Below, one piece after another: positions 18,471 through 27,320 of a stretch of DNA of 64,000 nt. Source of the stretch: CAVPCZ01 sp963702445. GTDB lineage: Bacteria; Bacteroidota; Ignavibacteria; UBA10030; UBA6906. Under the pieces are notes generated by a model. It had not been told where the DNA came from. It was given only the letters and a program-made list of their open reading frames with translations, and did not search any database. Positions within the stretch are counted from its first letter, which is position 1. Each line of letters starts with the position of its first letter. Position numbers and translations under genes: made by a program. Where the stretch lies: the NCBI GenBank assembly GCA_963702445.1, contig CAVPCZ010000009.1, forward strand, positions 434,001 through 498,000. The letters are read 5' to 3'.

Positions 18471-18660
18471 AAATCCGGGGCAAAGGCGATGATTCCGGAA
18501 TGACCAACGTGTTCCCACATGCTTCGCCCGGCGCGAAATCTGATTGACCCCCAATGCATAATGGTGTATATTGCACAGTGCGGACATGAGTGATCTCCAC
18601 GCCATCCTTATGCGAGCGTTATGATTCTTACCAGATAAACGAAACCACCAGAGGTCTGAA

Positions 18661-19560
18661 ATGTCCACCCGTCTTCGTCCAACACCCCTCCTCATCCTTA
18701 TCCTGAGTCTTCTCATTCTGCCGGTCCTCTCCTCCGTGCTCTCTCTGCCGGGAACCTCCGCGTTCGCCCAGGCACCGGCAGGCGGATCGAAATCGGCATG
18801 GAGCTTTCTCACCGAAGGGAATTTCGATCCGGTTCTCGAAGGATCGTACGGATACGGAATGTTCGGTCATAAACTGTACACCGCCGACCTTCCGGCCACC
18901 GCAACCATGAGCCTGAAGCTCGGATTCCGGGAGGTAAAGAACTACAAGAGCTGGGGAAAAAAGCTGGACGAGCGATTCCTCATCGGCACATACGGGAAGT
19001 CCACCATACCGCCCGGCAAGGAAGGTACGGGCGGCACAGCGGCAGAATTGTGGAGGGTTGGCACCGGTCAGCGCTCGGGCTATGGCTGGGAATTGGGAAA
19101 TCAGGCGTTGATACCGTATCATCAATTCTCTCTTGATATTGGAGAACCGAAATTCACACCGGGTGCAGGGCTCACCCCCGGTGACTCGGCCATCCTGCTC
19201 CGCACGGAAGGGGATTGGCGTTTCGGCATGTCCACCGAGGGAGGTGTAGACGTGGAGCTGTTTTCGACCATCGCGGCCTCGGCAGGATATGAAATGTCCG
19301 TGATCTACCCCCGTGTCGTCTTCCCGAAGTGGATCGGCAGCTATCTCATTGCATCCTCATCGGTCATCCTCATATCGAATTTCGCCGAAGAAATCGTGAA
19401 GACGAGCCCTTTCTTCGGTCCGATCCTCTACTTTATTCTCAAGAACGGAGTGACGTACGCCTTTTTCTACGCGTTCAGCGGGGACATGAACTGGCCGTTC
19501 CCATCAGAAACGCCGATGATGGTCCACACAATGAAACTCAATGTGAGTATCAGATTCTGA
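18661..19560 (+). CDS. Exported protein of unknown function
   Basis: I do not recognise this 299-residue protein. It has a long signal peptide (Leu/Ile-rich, exit near AFAQ), a Gly/Lys-rich soluble stretch, and a second hydrophobic segment at about residues 222-265 (SYLIASSSVILISNFAEEIV, ILYFILKNGVTYAFFYAFSG) that looks like one or two membrane helices rather than barrel strands. The end (MKLNVSIRF) has an aromatic finish like barrel proteins. It is followed after 40 bases by an AI-2E-family permease on the same strand. Confidence 0.55.
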   Translation: MSTRLRPTPLLILILSLLILPVLSSVLSLPGTSAFAQAPAGGSKSAWSFLTEGNFDPVLEGSYGYGMFGHKLYTADLPATATMSLKLGFREVKNYKSWGKKLDERFLIGTYGKSTIPPGKEGTGGTAAELWRVGTGQRSGYGWELGNQALIPYHQFSLDIGEPKFTPGAGLTPGDSAILLRTEGDWRFGMSTEGGVDVELFSTIAASAGYEMSVIYPRVVFPKWIGSYLIASSSVILISNFAEEIVKTSPFFGPILYFILKNGVTYAFFYAFSGDMNWPFPSETPMMVHTMKLNVSIRF

Positions 19561-19600
19561 ACGGAAACCGTACCGCCCATCGCGAAAGGATAATTGGGCA

Positions 19601-20596
19601 ATGAACTCCATTCGCAACCCCCTCGTAACGGTGGCCGCGGCCGTTATTATTATCGCCGGCATGCACGTTGCCGCATCCATAGTCAACATTATTTTGATGG
19701 CGTTTCTGTTTGCGATGTCTCTTACCCCGTTGATGGGTTGGGCTATCAGGAAAGGCGTCAAACCAGCCCTTGCCGTCGCCATTACCATCGTTGTGGTAAT
19801 CCTCGGCGGCCTCTTCCTTTCCTTCGTCGTGGGAGGGTCGATTTCGAAAATGATCGACCAGCTTCCCACATACCAGCCGCGACTCGTAGAAATACGGGAT
19901 TCTTTCATCCGATTTCTCGGTGGTTTTGGGATCAATACGGGGAGTTTTGCCCTGGGTAGCGCACTCGAGCCTCAGCGCATTCTGGAAATGGCTGCAGGGT
20001 TCCTTTCGGCCGGACTCGGGGTTGTCAGCATGTCACTGGTCATTCTTCTGGTCATGGTGTTTATCCTGATCGAAGCCGCGGGATCGATCGCGAAGGCCCA
20101 GCGCGGAGAGGAAGTCCGCGGTATCATGGCCAAATACATCCTCTTCGGAAAAGAAGTCCGCAAGTATGTTTCCATCGTCTCGCTTTCGGGACTGTTTGTC
20201 GCCGTCGGGAATATCATCCTCCTCCTGGTGCTGGGTGTGGACTATCCCGTTCTGTGGGGCGTGCTTTCCTTCATGCTGAATTTTGTGCCGAATCTGGGGT
20301 TCATATTGTCGGTGCTCCCCCCGGCACTTCTTGCGCTGATACAATTCGGATGGCAGAAAGCGCTGGTTGTTTTCGTGGGGTTCTTTCTCATTAACGCTCT
20401 ATCGGAGAACGTCATCAAGACCAGGTTCATGGCGAAGGGTCTCGATGTCCCACTGCTCCTTGTTATCATTTCGCTTCTCGTCTGGACCTGGGCCCTCGGT
20501 CCGATGGGAACCATACTCGGTGTTCCCCTGACGCTGGTGCTCTATCGCATGTACGTGGAGTCCGTGAAGGAGGAATCGGCAGGTGAGAAGGCATAG
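19601..20596 (+). CDS. AI-2E family (PerM/YdiK-type) membrane permease
   Basis: The 331-residue protein has about eight hydrophobic segments in the arrangement of the AI-2E family: an N-terminal pair, a middle soluble stretch (SISKMIDQLPTYQPRLVEIRDSF), and a C-terminal block with LWGVLSFMLNFVPNLGFILSVLPPALLALI, the family's most conserved region, then WALGPMGTILGVPLTL. Members export AI-2 or act as small-molecule or Na+/H+ transporters; the substrate here is not predictable. ATG 19601 is preceded by AAAGGA at 19584-19589. The PPK2 gene follows 50 bases later. Confidence 0.85.
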   Translation: MNSIRNPLVTVAAAVIIIAGMHVAASIVNIILMAFLFAMSLTPLMGWAIRKGVKPALAVAITIVVVILGGLFLSFVVGGSISKMIDQLPTYQPRLVEIRDSFIRFLGGFGINTGSFALGSALEPQRILEMAAGFLSAGLGVVSMSLVILLVMVFILIEAAGSIAKAQRGEEVRGIMAKYILFGKEVRKYVSIVSLSGLFVAVGNIILLLVLGVDYPVLWGVLSFMLNFVPNLGFILSVLPPALLALIQFGWQKALVVFVGFFLINALSENVIKTRFMAKGLDVPLLLVIISLLVWTWALGPMGTILGVPLTLVLYRMYVESVKEESAGEKA

Positions 20597-20647
20597 TGCA
20601 TCAGCGAAATCTGCGAACTCAAGCCCAATAGCCATGAGGTCCACCCC

Positions 20648-21553
20648 ATGAAACTCGACGAAATCGTCAAGGCTGCCCATAAACTCTCGAAGCCCTATCG
20701 CGTCACGGACGGAAAAGAATTCCGGCTGAAGGATATCGACCCTGGAGACACGGGACCCCTGGCTGCCGAGGACAAGCCTCGCGCAAAAGAAGCGCTGCAA
20801 ACCGGTATAGAAGCGCTTGCCGGACTGCAGGATATGCTCTATGCACAGGACCGTTGGTCCGTCCTCCTCATTTTTCAGGCCATGGATGCGGCAGGCAAGG
20901 ATGGCGCGATCAAACACGTGATGTCCGGTCTCAATCCCCAAGGGTGCCAGGTCGCGTCGTTCAAAGCCCCTTCGTCCGAAGAGCTTGACCACGACTACAT
21001 GTGGCGCTGCACAAAGCACATGCCCGAACGCGGCCGCATCGGCATATTCAATCGTTCGTATTATGAGGAAGTTCTTGTGGTGCGTGTGCACGAGGATTTC
21101 CTTCAAAAGCAGAAGCTCCCCCCCGAGCTCATTACCAAGGATATCTGGGATGATCGTTACCGGGATATCCGGAGCTATGAACGGTACCTCAGCAACAACG
21201 GAACGATCGTACGCAAGTTCTTCCTTCATGTGTCGCGCAAGGAACAGAAGAAGCGTTTTCTGGAGAGGATCGAGACTCCGGAAAAGAACTGGAAGTTCTC
21301 GGCCTCGGATGCAAAAGAGCGAGGCTGCTGGAAAGAATACATGGAAGCCTACGAAGACATGATCCGTCATACGGCCACGGATCATTCGCCCTGGTATGTG
21401 GTTCCGGCGGACAACAAATGGTTCACGCGCGTGGTCGTGGCAGCCGCTGTTATCGATGCCCTGGGCTCGCTCAATCTGGAGTATCCGAAAGTCGGCAAGG
21501 AACAACTTGCCGAGCTTGAGTCTGCGAAAGCGGTCCTGATGTCGGAAAAATAG
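20648..21553 (+). CDS. ppk2: Polyphosphate kinase 2 family protein
   Basis: The 301-residue protein carries the PPK2 core. Walker A is FQAMDAAGKDGAIKHVM at about residues 77-93, followed by SSEELDHDYMWRCTKHMPERGRIGIFNRSYYEEVLVVRVH (lid and Walker B region) and a helical C-terminal domain. PPK2 enzymes move phosphate between polyphosphate and nucleotides. The single-domain length and the N-terminal helix suggest the group that phosphorylates AMP or ADP from polyphosphate, but subclass needs an alignment. No frameshift. Confidence 0.9.
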   Translation: MKLDEIVKAAHKLSKPYRVTDGKEFRLKDIDPGDTGPLAAEDKPRAKEALQTGIEALAGLQDMLYAQDRWSVLLIFQAMDAAGKDGAIKHVMSGLNPQGCQVASFKAPSSEELDHDYMWRCTKHMPERGRIGIFNRSYYEEVLVVRVHEDFLQKQKLPPELITKDIWDDRYRDIRSYERYLSNNGTIVRKFFLHVSRKEQKKRFLERIETPEKNWKFSASDAKERGCWKEYMEAYEDMIRHTATDHSPWYVVPADNKWFTRVVVAAAVIDALGSLNLEYPKVGKEQLAELESAKAVLMSEK

Positions 21554-21715
21554 ATCTTTGGCTGATGTTTCCCGGTTCGGGGAAAGCGTTGCCGCCGGAA
21601 CTGAACTTCAAGCAGTAGCTGGTGGTGTCCTGGTGGAACTGTTCTTGACACCGGGAGTGTTGAATAAGATGACTGAATACCTCATTTCTCTCAAACCAAA
21701 TCGCAGGCAATCCTC

Positions 21716-22387
21716 GTGAAATACATACTCTCCCTCGTTCTCCTGTTTTCCGCCGCATTTTTGATGTCCTGCGGAACCTCACAGGAAGTAATCAGTTTCT
21801 GGCAAAACCCTGAGAATCCTCTGGGCAAACCGTACACCAGCGTCTTTATTATGGCCATTACGGCTGACAGGAGTGCCCAGATGGTGGTGGAGTCTGATGT
21901 TGCCGCTGCGGCAAAGGCCAAAGGGATCAAGGCAGTACGGAGCATCGATGTCATGATGCCTACCCTGACAAAAGCGACCCATTCGAAGGCAGAAATTGCA
22001 GCGAAGATCAAGGAGTCGGGGTGCGAAGGTGTGTTTACGGTAACGTTGCTTGATGTGAAGAGCGACCAGCGATACGTTCCGGGGACCACAATGTATGCGG
22101 GCGGTGCATATGCATATTCACCCTATCCCCACTATGGCTACTATGGAAGCTACTACAGTTACTACAGCTACGCGTACCCGGTCGCCTCTACTCCCGGATA
22201 TTACACCACCGACAAGACCTACTTCATCGAGTCGAATATGTATGATGCGGAGACAGAACAGATCCGCTGGTCAATGCAGTCCACGGCCTACAATCCGTCC
22301 AGTCTGAACAGTTTCAGCAAGGAATACACCCACTTGTTGATCGAAGAGCTGACAGCGCAGAACGCCAAGGCGGCAAAGCCAAGGTAA
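21716..22387 (+). CDS. Lipoprotein of unknown function with Tyr-rich loop
   Basis: The 223-residue protein starts at GTG 21716 with a signal peptide and lipobox FLMSC. The body has an alpha/beta pattern (VFIMAITADRSAQMVVESDVAAAAKAKG, then EIAAKIKESGCEGVFTVTLLDV), then a Tyr/Ser/Gly-rich loop (residues ~128-160) and a terminal TYFIESNMYDAETEQIRWSMQS segment resembling the end of DUF4136-type lipoproteins. It may be a distant member of the same lipoprotein group as 12347-12901. Function unknown. Confidence 0.65.
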   Translation: MKYILSLVLLFSAAFLMSCGTSQEVISFWQNPENPLGKPYTSVFIMAITADRSAQMVVESDVAAAAKAKGIKAVRSIDVMMPTLTKATHSKAEIAAKIKESGCEGVFTVTLLDVKSDQRYVPGTTMYAGGAYAYSPYPHYGYYGSYYSYYSYAYPVASTPGYYTTDKTYFIESNMYDAETEQIRWSMQSTAYNPSSLNSFSKEYTHLLIEELTAQNAKAAKPR

Positions 22388-22441
22388 TCGGATTGGAGAA
22401 CTCATAATGGACCGCGCGCGAATTACTCAAGGAGGTGGACG

Positions 22442-23011
22442 ATGAAGAGCATACTGCTTTTTGCAGTGTTCCTCGTTTTACCGGGAGCTCCTGTTTTCGC
22501 CCAGGAGGTAGATACAACCCAGGCAGTGCAAATGCTTATGCCGGAGGCGCCGGAAGGTCCGGTGGAGAACAAAGTGTTTTACGGCGGCACTCTCGGTCTG
22601 AGTTTCGGGGATTACTTTCGCCTCGCGGTGACCCCCATGGTAGGATACAAATTAAGCCCGCGGGTTTCTTTAGGCCTCAAGGTTCAATACGAATACACCG
22701 TGGATTCACGCTACGCTCAGGAAGTCACCTCCCACAACTATGGGGGAAGCGTCTTCGCGCGGTACAGGATTCACCCGAAGGTATATGTGCACGCAGAGTT
22801 TGCCGAAATGAGCTACAAATACGCGAGCGGCAATTTTACATCGGAACGACAATGGGTACCTTTCATTCTTCTCGGCGGCGGATTTGTCCAACCTATTTCC
22901 GCGAGTACAGCGCTCTTTGTAGAAGTGCTCTTCGACGTGTTACAGGATGACAAGTCACCTTATGCAGCATGGACTCCCTGGATCAGCGTGGGCGTGGGGG
23001 TGGGATTCTGA
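22442..23011 (+). CDS. Small outer-membrane beta-barrel protein
   Basis: A 189-residue protein with signal peptide (ILLFAVFLVLPGAPVFAQ) and eight or so short strands (YGGTLGLSFGDYFRLAVTPMVGY, SVFARYRIHPKVYVHAEFAEMSYKY) ending WISVGVGVGF. The terminal Phe and strand pattern fit a small barrel of the OmpW/OMP_b-brl kind. AAGGAGG lies eight bases before ATG 22442, a very strong site. It lies 54 bases downstream of the lipoprotein gene. Confidence 0.7.
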   Translation: MKSILLFAVFLVLPGAPVFAQEVDTTQAVQMLMPEAPEGPVENKVFYGGTLGLSFGDYFRLAVTPMVGYKLSPRVSLGLKVQYEYTVDSRYAQEVTSHNYGGSVFARYRIHPKVYVHAEFAEMSYKYASGNFTSERQWVPFILLGGGFVQPISASTALFVEVLFDVLQDDKSPYAAWTPWISVGVGVGF

Positions 23012-23097
23012 AGCTGAACCGTTTGAATTTCTGTCTCGAAAACGGTATCTTTATTTGCTGTCTGAAAATGTGTTGTGCCAATTCCTGGGAAGGTAAC

Positions 23098-24567
23098 ATG
23101 ACAACGTGCAGAAATCGCAGTGCGGTGGGGATGCTTCTTGTCCTTCTTCTTGGTTGGCCGCTCTCCGGATTCTCTCAGAGTGTGGATGATGCGATCCGGA
23201 TTTCCCGTCAGGGGATCAATTTCAACGCCCGTTCGCTCGGCATGGGGAATGCGTATTCCACCATCGGGTATGATTTTTCCGCGCTCCGGATGAATCCGGC
23301 AACACTGGGTCTGTCCGAAGGCGCGTCATATACCATGTCCGTCAACACCAACAGTTTTCAAAACTCCGTAAACTTTTTCGGGTCAGTCACGGATTTCGTC
23401 TCCTCCAACACCAGTCTGACCCAGGCGGGCTTCACCTTTCCCGTGAAAATGGATTCGGTCCGGAAGATGGTGTTCGGGTTCGGGTACACACAGTCGAAGG
23501 ATTTCAATGCCGGTGGGAAATACGACGCATACAACAAAGGAGGCGCCTCCTTTACCACGTTGCTGGTCGAGAGCCCTACCGATGTTGGGCGCTCGCTTGG
23601 CCTGACGTTTCCCACCTATGACCAGTCCGGAAGGTATCTCGGCGATGCGACCATGCTGAACGGGAAGTTCCAGGAGAAAGGCTATGTCCTGGATGGGGGC
23701 AATCTGCTGCATTTCTCAACAGGGGTTTCTCTGCAGGCCGCACCGGGTGTGTTCTTCGGTGTGAGCGGCAGCTACAACCTCGGGATATTCGATACTGACC
23801 GGGAGTTCCGCGCAGAGAATACCCAGAATACCTATCCCGACTCGATGAGGACAAATCCTTCAGATCCGCGGACGGCAGGGTTCATGGATGCGTCCTACAG
23901 GGATGTCCGTACAACCGAATACAAGGGGTGGGACGTGCGGTTCGGACTGGTGTACCGATTCGAGAATTTTATCGGCATCAGTGCGTCGTTCAAGGTTCCC
24001 TTCTCCCATTCGGTCACCGGAACGAAGTACCTGAGCGGAACCAGCACGTATAAGACAGGGGCAGTAATCGATATCAAGCCTCAGGCCACCCCCTTGTCCT
24101 ACAAGATCACCCCGCCGTTTGAAGCGACCGGCGGAGCAATGGTCAATCTCTGGTTCCTGACCGGCACCGCTGAAGCAACCTACGTGGATTACACGCAGAT
24201 GAAATACTCCGGCGGAGAGGACTTTACGGCGGAGAGCGGTGTCAACAAGAGGATCAAGGAGGAATTCACACGGGTTCTCAATCTGAACCTCGGCGCAGAG
24301 TTCAGACTCCCGTTCACCGGCCTGATCGCCCGTGCCGGCGCGATGTACCGGCCGTCTCCGTACAAGGGTGACGCAACGCGCTACGACCAGAAGTTTGTCT
24401 CGCTCGGCTTCGGCATCAATTCCGCCGACATACTGCTCTTCGACATCGGGTATATGTACGGGTGGCGGGGACAGAGGAAGGACGAGTTGCAGACACCCTC
24501 CGACACGAACGTCGAGCAGACGATTATCTACCAGAATGTTATCGTCTCGATGAAGTTTGTTCTGTAG
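23098..24567 (+). CDS. FadL/OmpP1-like outer-membrane transport protein
   Basis: A 489-residue exported barrel. After a signal peptide ending GFSQS, the N-terminal stretch SLGMGNAYSTIGYDFSALRMNPATLGLSEG carries the NPA motif of FadL/OmpP1 proteins. Fourteen or more strands can be traced, and the end (IYQNVIVSMKFVL) is typical. The likely role is passage of hydrophobic substrates across the outer membrane. It follows 86 bases after the small barrel gene. Start ATG 23098 follows GGAAGG at 23087-23092; an open frame upstream of it lacks a site. Confidence 0.8.
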   Translation: MTTCRNRSAVGMLLVLLLGWPLSGFSQSVDDAIRISRQGINFNARSLGMGNAYSTIGYDFSALRMNPATLGLSEGASYTMSVNTNSFQNSVNFFGSVTDFVSSNTSLTQAGFTFPVKMDSVRKMVFGFGYTQSKDFNAGGKYDAYNKGGASFTTLLVESPTDVGRSLGLTFPTYDQSGRYLGDATMLNGKFQEKGYVLDGGNLLHFSTGVSLQAAPGVFFGVSGSYNLGIFDTDREFRAENTQNTYPDSMRTNPSDPRTAGFMDASYRDVRTTEYKGWDVRFGLVYRFENFIGISASFKVPFSHSVTGTKYLSGTSTYKTGAVIDIKPQATPLSYKITPPFEATGGAMVNLWFLTGTAEATYVDYTQMKYSGGEDFTAESGVNKRIKEEFTRVLNLNLGAEFRLPFTGLIARAGAMYRPSPYKGDATRYDQKFVSLGFGINSADILLFDIGYMYGWRGQRKDELQTPSDTNVEQTIIYQNVIVSMKFVL

Positions 24568-24598
24568 CAGCATCATGTCGTAATGCCATCCGCAAGGC

Positions 24599-24654
24599 CC
24601 TGCCCACAGCCAGGGCAGGTACGCAAGGGGTGAGTTCCTTTGCACGCTCACCCC
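24599..24654 (+). promoter_or_regulatory. Two adjacent hairpins between barrel genes
   Basis: Perfect 7-bp arms at 24599-24605/24613-24619 and perfect 8-bp arms at 24627-24634/24647-24654 sit in the 165-base gap before the next gene. Neither has a T-run, so they may be a leader structure or processing site rather than a terminator. Confidence 0.4.
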
Positions 24655-24732
24655 GGAGTCACCCTCCGATTGTGTGCTTTCAGGAGGGGGCTTCCACATC
24701 GCCTCTTTCCATCCTGCTCGGAGTATCAGGAA

Positions 24733-25419
24733 ATGAAACCCCTTCTTGCAGCGCTGTGTGTCGTTACCCTGACAGCATCCGTGCTGGCCCAGAATGATGA
24801 CTCGCGTATCCGGAAGCCCGGGAAGTTCGGGGTCTCGGTAAAAGGGGGGCCGGCCTTCCCGGTGGGGGAGTTTGGAGACCTGTTCAAAGTAGGCTACACC
24901 GGGTTCGTGGACGTGCCGTATAATCTAAGCCAGGATTTCAAGGTCTATTTGGGTTTTGGGTATTCAGGCTTCAATGTGGATAATGGAAAGCTGGCCGTGA
25001 AGATTGCGGAGCAGGGAAAGACGGGCACGACCGACATCGACGCACCGTACACTGTTGTCCCCGTCGTTCTGGGAATCAACTACTCGTACCAGTACCAGGG
25101 CTTCCTGAGTTACCTGACCATATCCCTCGGCATGTATTTTCAGACCCTGGAAAAATCCGGAACGGCGACCATCGACGGCGTGACAACCACCCTCACGCCA
25201 TCGACGGAGTCCTGGTCACAGGGTGCCTATTCTGTCGGCATCGGAGGCCTCGTTCCGATCGGAAACGACGGGTGGGCTGTTGACATCAATGCGAAGTTCA
25301 ATTCCGTTGTGGACTATGACAAGAGAGTCCTGGTCGTTACGGGAGGGGGGAATGACATCAGCACGAGGGCGATTCGTTACGTCAGTGTGTTAGCCGGACT
25401 CAGCTACACCTTCCAGTAA
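24733..25419 (+). CDS. Outer-membrane beta-barrel protein, paralogue A
   Basis: A 228-residue small barrel. The signal peptide (LLAALCVVTLTASVLAQ) is followed by FGVSVKGGPAFPVGEFGDLFKVGYTGFVDV, the usual opening of OMP_b-brl proteins, and the end is VLAGLSYTFQ. It resembles the next gene (25454-26125) in length and in motif order: PVGEFGDLFKVGYTGFVD against PTASFGESFKTGFGGHVD, and VPIGNDGWAVDINAKF against MPIGKDVSLDLAARY. The pair probably arose by tandem duplication. ATG 24733 begins a proper signal peptide; the upstream open frame does not. Confidence 0.7.
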   Translation: MKPLLAALCVVTLTASVLAQNDDSRIRKPGKFGVSVKGGPAFPVGEFGDLFKVGYTGFVDVPYNLSQDFKVYLGFGYSGFNVDNGKLAVKIAEQGKTGTTDIDAPYTVVPVVLGINYSYQYQGFLSYLTISLGMYFQTLEKSGTATIDGVTTTLTPSTESWSQGAYSVGIGGLVPIGNDGWAVDINAKFNSVVDYDKRVLVVTGGGNDISTRAIRYVSVLAGLSYTFQ

Positions 25420-25453
25420 TCATCCCTGCGGTCATCAAACAGAGGAGTTAGTC

Positions 25454-26125
25454 ATGCGCACTTCTTCGAAATGGATTGTCCTCCTTTTCGGACTTTCCCT
25501 GACCGGCACGGGCGTTTCGTTCGCTCAAAACGGATATGGAACAACGTTCGCAGCTGACATTGCATTCCCGACGGCATCGTTCGGTGAGTCCTTCAAGACC
25601 GGCTTCGGGGGCCACGTCGACTTCTACATGGAGAGTTCAAGCAACCTTCGATTTTCGTTGCTGGGAGGGTTCACGACATGGGGTGTCGATGAAGAACAGG
25701 TGAACCAGCGGTACGCCGCGGAGGGAGGCAAGGGGACGCTGCAGCTCACCGGAAGGATGAATACATTTCCCATTCTCCTGGGGGCGAAGCTACTCTCACC
25801 TCCCGGTAACATGAGGTTCTACGGCCTTCTGGAGGTGGGGGTGTATTTCTACAGCGGCAAGGTGGAGGGCCAGAAGCTGGAAAACGGCGTGGTGACGCAG
25901 AATATCTACGAAGCGCTCTCGAAGACCGTCGCGGGCGGAAACCTCGGGGTCGGGTTTCTGATGCCGATCGGCAAGGATGTGTCTCTGGATCTGGCCGCCC
26001 GGTATCATCTTGTCAAGCGTGATACATATTACAACTATGATGTCTACGGCAATCCCTCGGCAGTTTCTACTGACAAGTATTTCACTATTGCGATAGGCGT
26101 GACCTACTCCTTCCTGGCTCAGTAA
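25454..26125 (+). CDS. Outer-membrane beta-barrel protein, paralogue B
   Basis: A 223-residue barrel with signal peptide (WIVLLFGLSLTGTGVSFAQ) and the same motif order as its upstream neighbour, 34 bases away. It ends FTIAIGVTYSFLAQ, two residues past the expected terminal aromatic. GAGGAG lies nine bases before ATG 25454. The two genes are likely one operon. Function unknown. Confidence 0.7.
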   Translation: MRTSSKWIVLLFGLSLTGTGVSFAQNGYGTTFAADIAFPTASFGESFKTGFGGHVDFYMESSSNLRFSLLGGFTTWGVDEEQVNQRYAAEGGKGTLQLTGRMNTFPILLGAKLLSPPGNMRFYGLLEVGVYFYSGKVEGQKLENGVVTQNIYEALSKTVAGGNLGVGFLMPIGKDVSLDLAARYHLVKRDTYYNYDVYGNPSAVSTDKYFTIAIGVTYSFLAQ

Positions 26126-26130
26126 GCATC

Positions 26131-26157
26131 TGTGTCACATGTGCCACAGGTGACACA
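26131..26157. terminator. Compact inverted repeat between convergent genes
   Basis: Perfect 8-bp arms (26131-26138 and 26150-26157) enclose a further 4-bp stem with one central base, giving an almost continuous hairpin. It lies six bases after a plus-strand stop and 63 bases from the end of the minus-strand toxin gene. No T-run on either side, so its role as a terminator is uncertain. Confidence 0.4.
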
Positions 26158-26220
26158 AGAGAAGGAGGATCTGTCAAACGGGCTGGCCTTTCCTTGCGCG
26201 GGCTAAATTGAAGATCTGCC

Positions 26221-26568
26221 TTAGTAAAGACTCAGAACCGCTCTGAGCCCTTTGTCGATCTTCTGCATGGTTTCCCCTTTAAGATTGCCTCGCTTCTCCA
26301 TCAGCCGATCCTCATCCACAGCCTTGATTTGTTCGCACAACACAATGGAGTCTTTGGTTGTGCCCCCCTCTCCTTTGCCGACCGAAATGTGAATGAGGTC
26401 CGCTGGAAGGCCCAGCCCTTCAGTGATGGGGCACACGACAACCAGTCCCGCATGTTCATTTACAGTATTTGAAGACACCACCACGCAGGGTCTTTTCTTT
26501 TGGATTTCTTTTCCTACAGAAGGGGCGGGCATCACATCATAGACTTCTCCACGCCGGACGGTGATCAT
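26221..26568 (-). CDS. mazF: MazF/PemK-family toxin (endoribonuclease)
   Basis: The 115-residue protein has the MazF/PemK opening VRRGEVYDVMPAPSVGKEIQKKRPCVVVSSN and the later VVCPIT and TKDSIVLCEQIKAVD blocks of the family, which cleave mRNA when freed from antitoxin. The first Met of the open frame is nine codons earlier, but ATG 26568 overlaps the antitoxin stop as ATGA, the normal coupled start in such operons. The toxin reads intact, including the Arg and Ser/Thr positions usual for the active groove. Confidence 0.88.
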   Translation of the reverse strand: MITVRRGEVYDVMPAPSVGKEIQKKRPCVVVSSNTVNEHAGLVVVCPITEGLGLPADLIHISVGKGEGGTTKDSIVLCEQIKAVDEDRLMEKRGNLKGETMQKIDKGLRAVLSLY

Positions 26569-26825
26569 TTGACTCTCGTTTCGAATGGTGCCCATTCGGT
26601 GGACAACTTCTTGTTAAACTCGCGGTAGGTCTTGCACGCCTCAGCAAGCGCCCGGTGCATTTCTTCCCGCTCCATCCGTTCTACAAATTGACGCAGAGCC
26701 TCGCGAAGGAGTTGACTGAAATCAATCTCCATGTTCCTGGCCACTGCTTCTGCTCGTCCTGCGAGATCGGTGGAGAGGTAGAAGTTCTTCCGCTGCATTT
26801 CGTCTTTTGTTCTCAGCATCCCCAT
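26565..26825 (-). CDS. Ribbon-helix-helix antitoxin of the MazEF-like pair
   Basis: An 86-residue protein with an N-terminal strand (QRKNFYLSTDLAGRAEAVAR) and helix pair (FSQLLREALRQFVERMER) of the ribbon-helix-helix type, followed by a charged C-terminal tail that would wrap the toxin. Its stop overlaps the toxin start by four bases. A perfect palindrome 38 bases upstream is the likely autoregulatory operator. Confidence 0.8.
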   Translation of the reverse strand: MGMLRTKDEMQRKNFYLSTDLAGRAEAVARNMEIDFSQLLREALRQFVERMEREEMHRALAEACKTYREFNKKLSTEWAPFETRVK

Positions 26826-26862
26826 GGTAGCCTCTTTTCAGTACGCAGGAAGTATATATAAC

Positions 26863-26879
26863 ATGTGAGTATCTCACAT
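26863..26879. promoter_or_regulatory. Palindromic operator of the toxin-antitoxin operon
   Basis: ATGTGAG-TAT-CTCACAT is a perfect 7+7 palindrome with a 3-base centre. It sits within an AT-rich stretch (26850-26900, with TATATATAA and TACGTAATATATGTA) immediately upstream of the antitoxin start at 26825, where self-repression sites usually lie. Confidence 0.6.
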
Positions 26880-27320
26880 ACATACGTAATATATGTACCG
26901 TGAGTTGGAAAGTCAATATTCGATTGCATGGAGATGCCAACCCTTTCCGGCTGGCATTCTCTATACATCCCCGAACGTCGGATTACGATTTTCTGGCCAT
27001 TGACTGTTTGAGGTATAAATTGGAGTCGGGTATTCCCGGTAGCGCTCGTCCGGAGAAACTGCGGTCAGCGATAAACACTTTCCTTGATCGCATCCCAGGC
27101 GATATCCCGTGAACTGGTTCTTGTGACGAATAATGTCAGGCACTATTCACGAGTGCCCAACTTGACATATGAATCGTGGAAATGAGTCCTTGGATCAGTG
27201 GGCAATCGATCCGTGAAACGCCATTGAAACTGATAGATTGAATCCCTATTATTAGAAAATTGATATGCCGATGAGTGACTGAAAGCAATCGAAGCGACAA
27301 ACGGGAAAGTACCAGAGGCC
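26880..27320 (+). other. Region between toxin-antitoxin operon and tamB, with a possible VapC relic
   Basis: No intact gene is supported here. A plus-strand frame from 26900 to 27112 ends with residues IDCLRYKLESGIPGSARPEK followed by LRSAINTFLDRIPGDI. Those last 35 residues resemble the middle of PIN-domain VapC toxins (an ELRYG-like motif followed by a helix ending FL and a hydrophobic patch), but the start and the rest are missing. From 27113 to 27320 the sequence is AT-richer and probably holds the tamB promoter. Confidence 0.25.
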
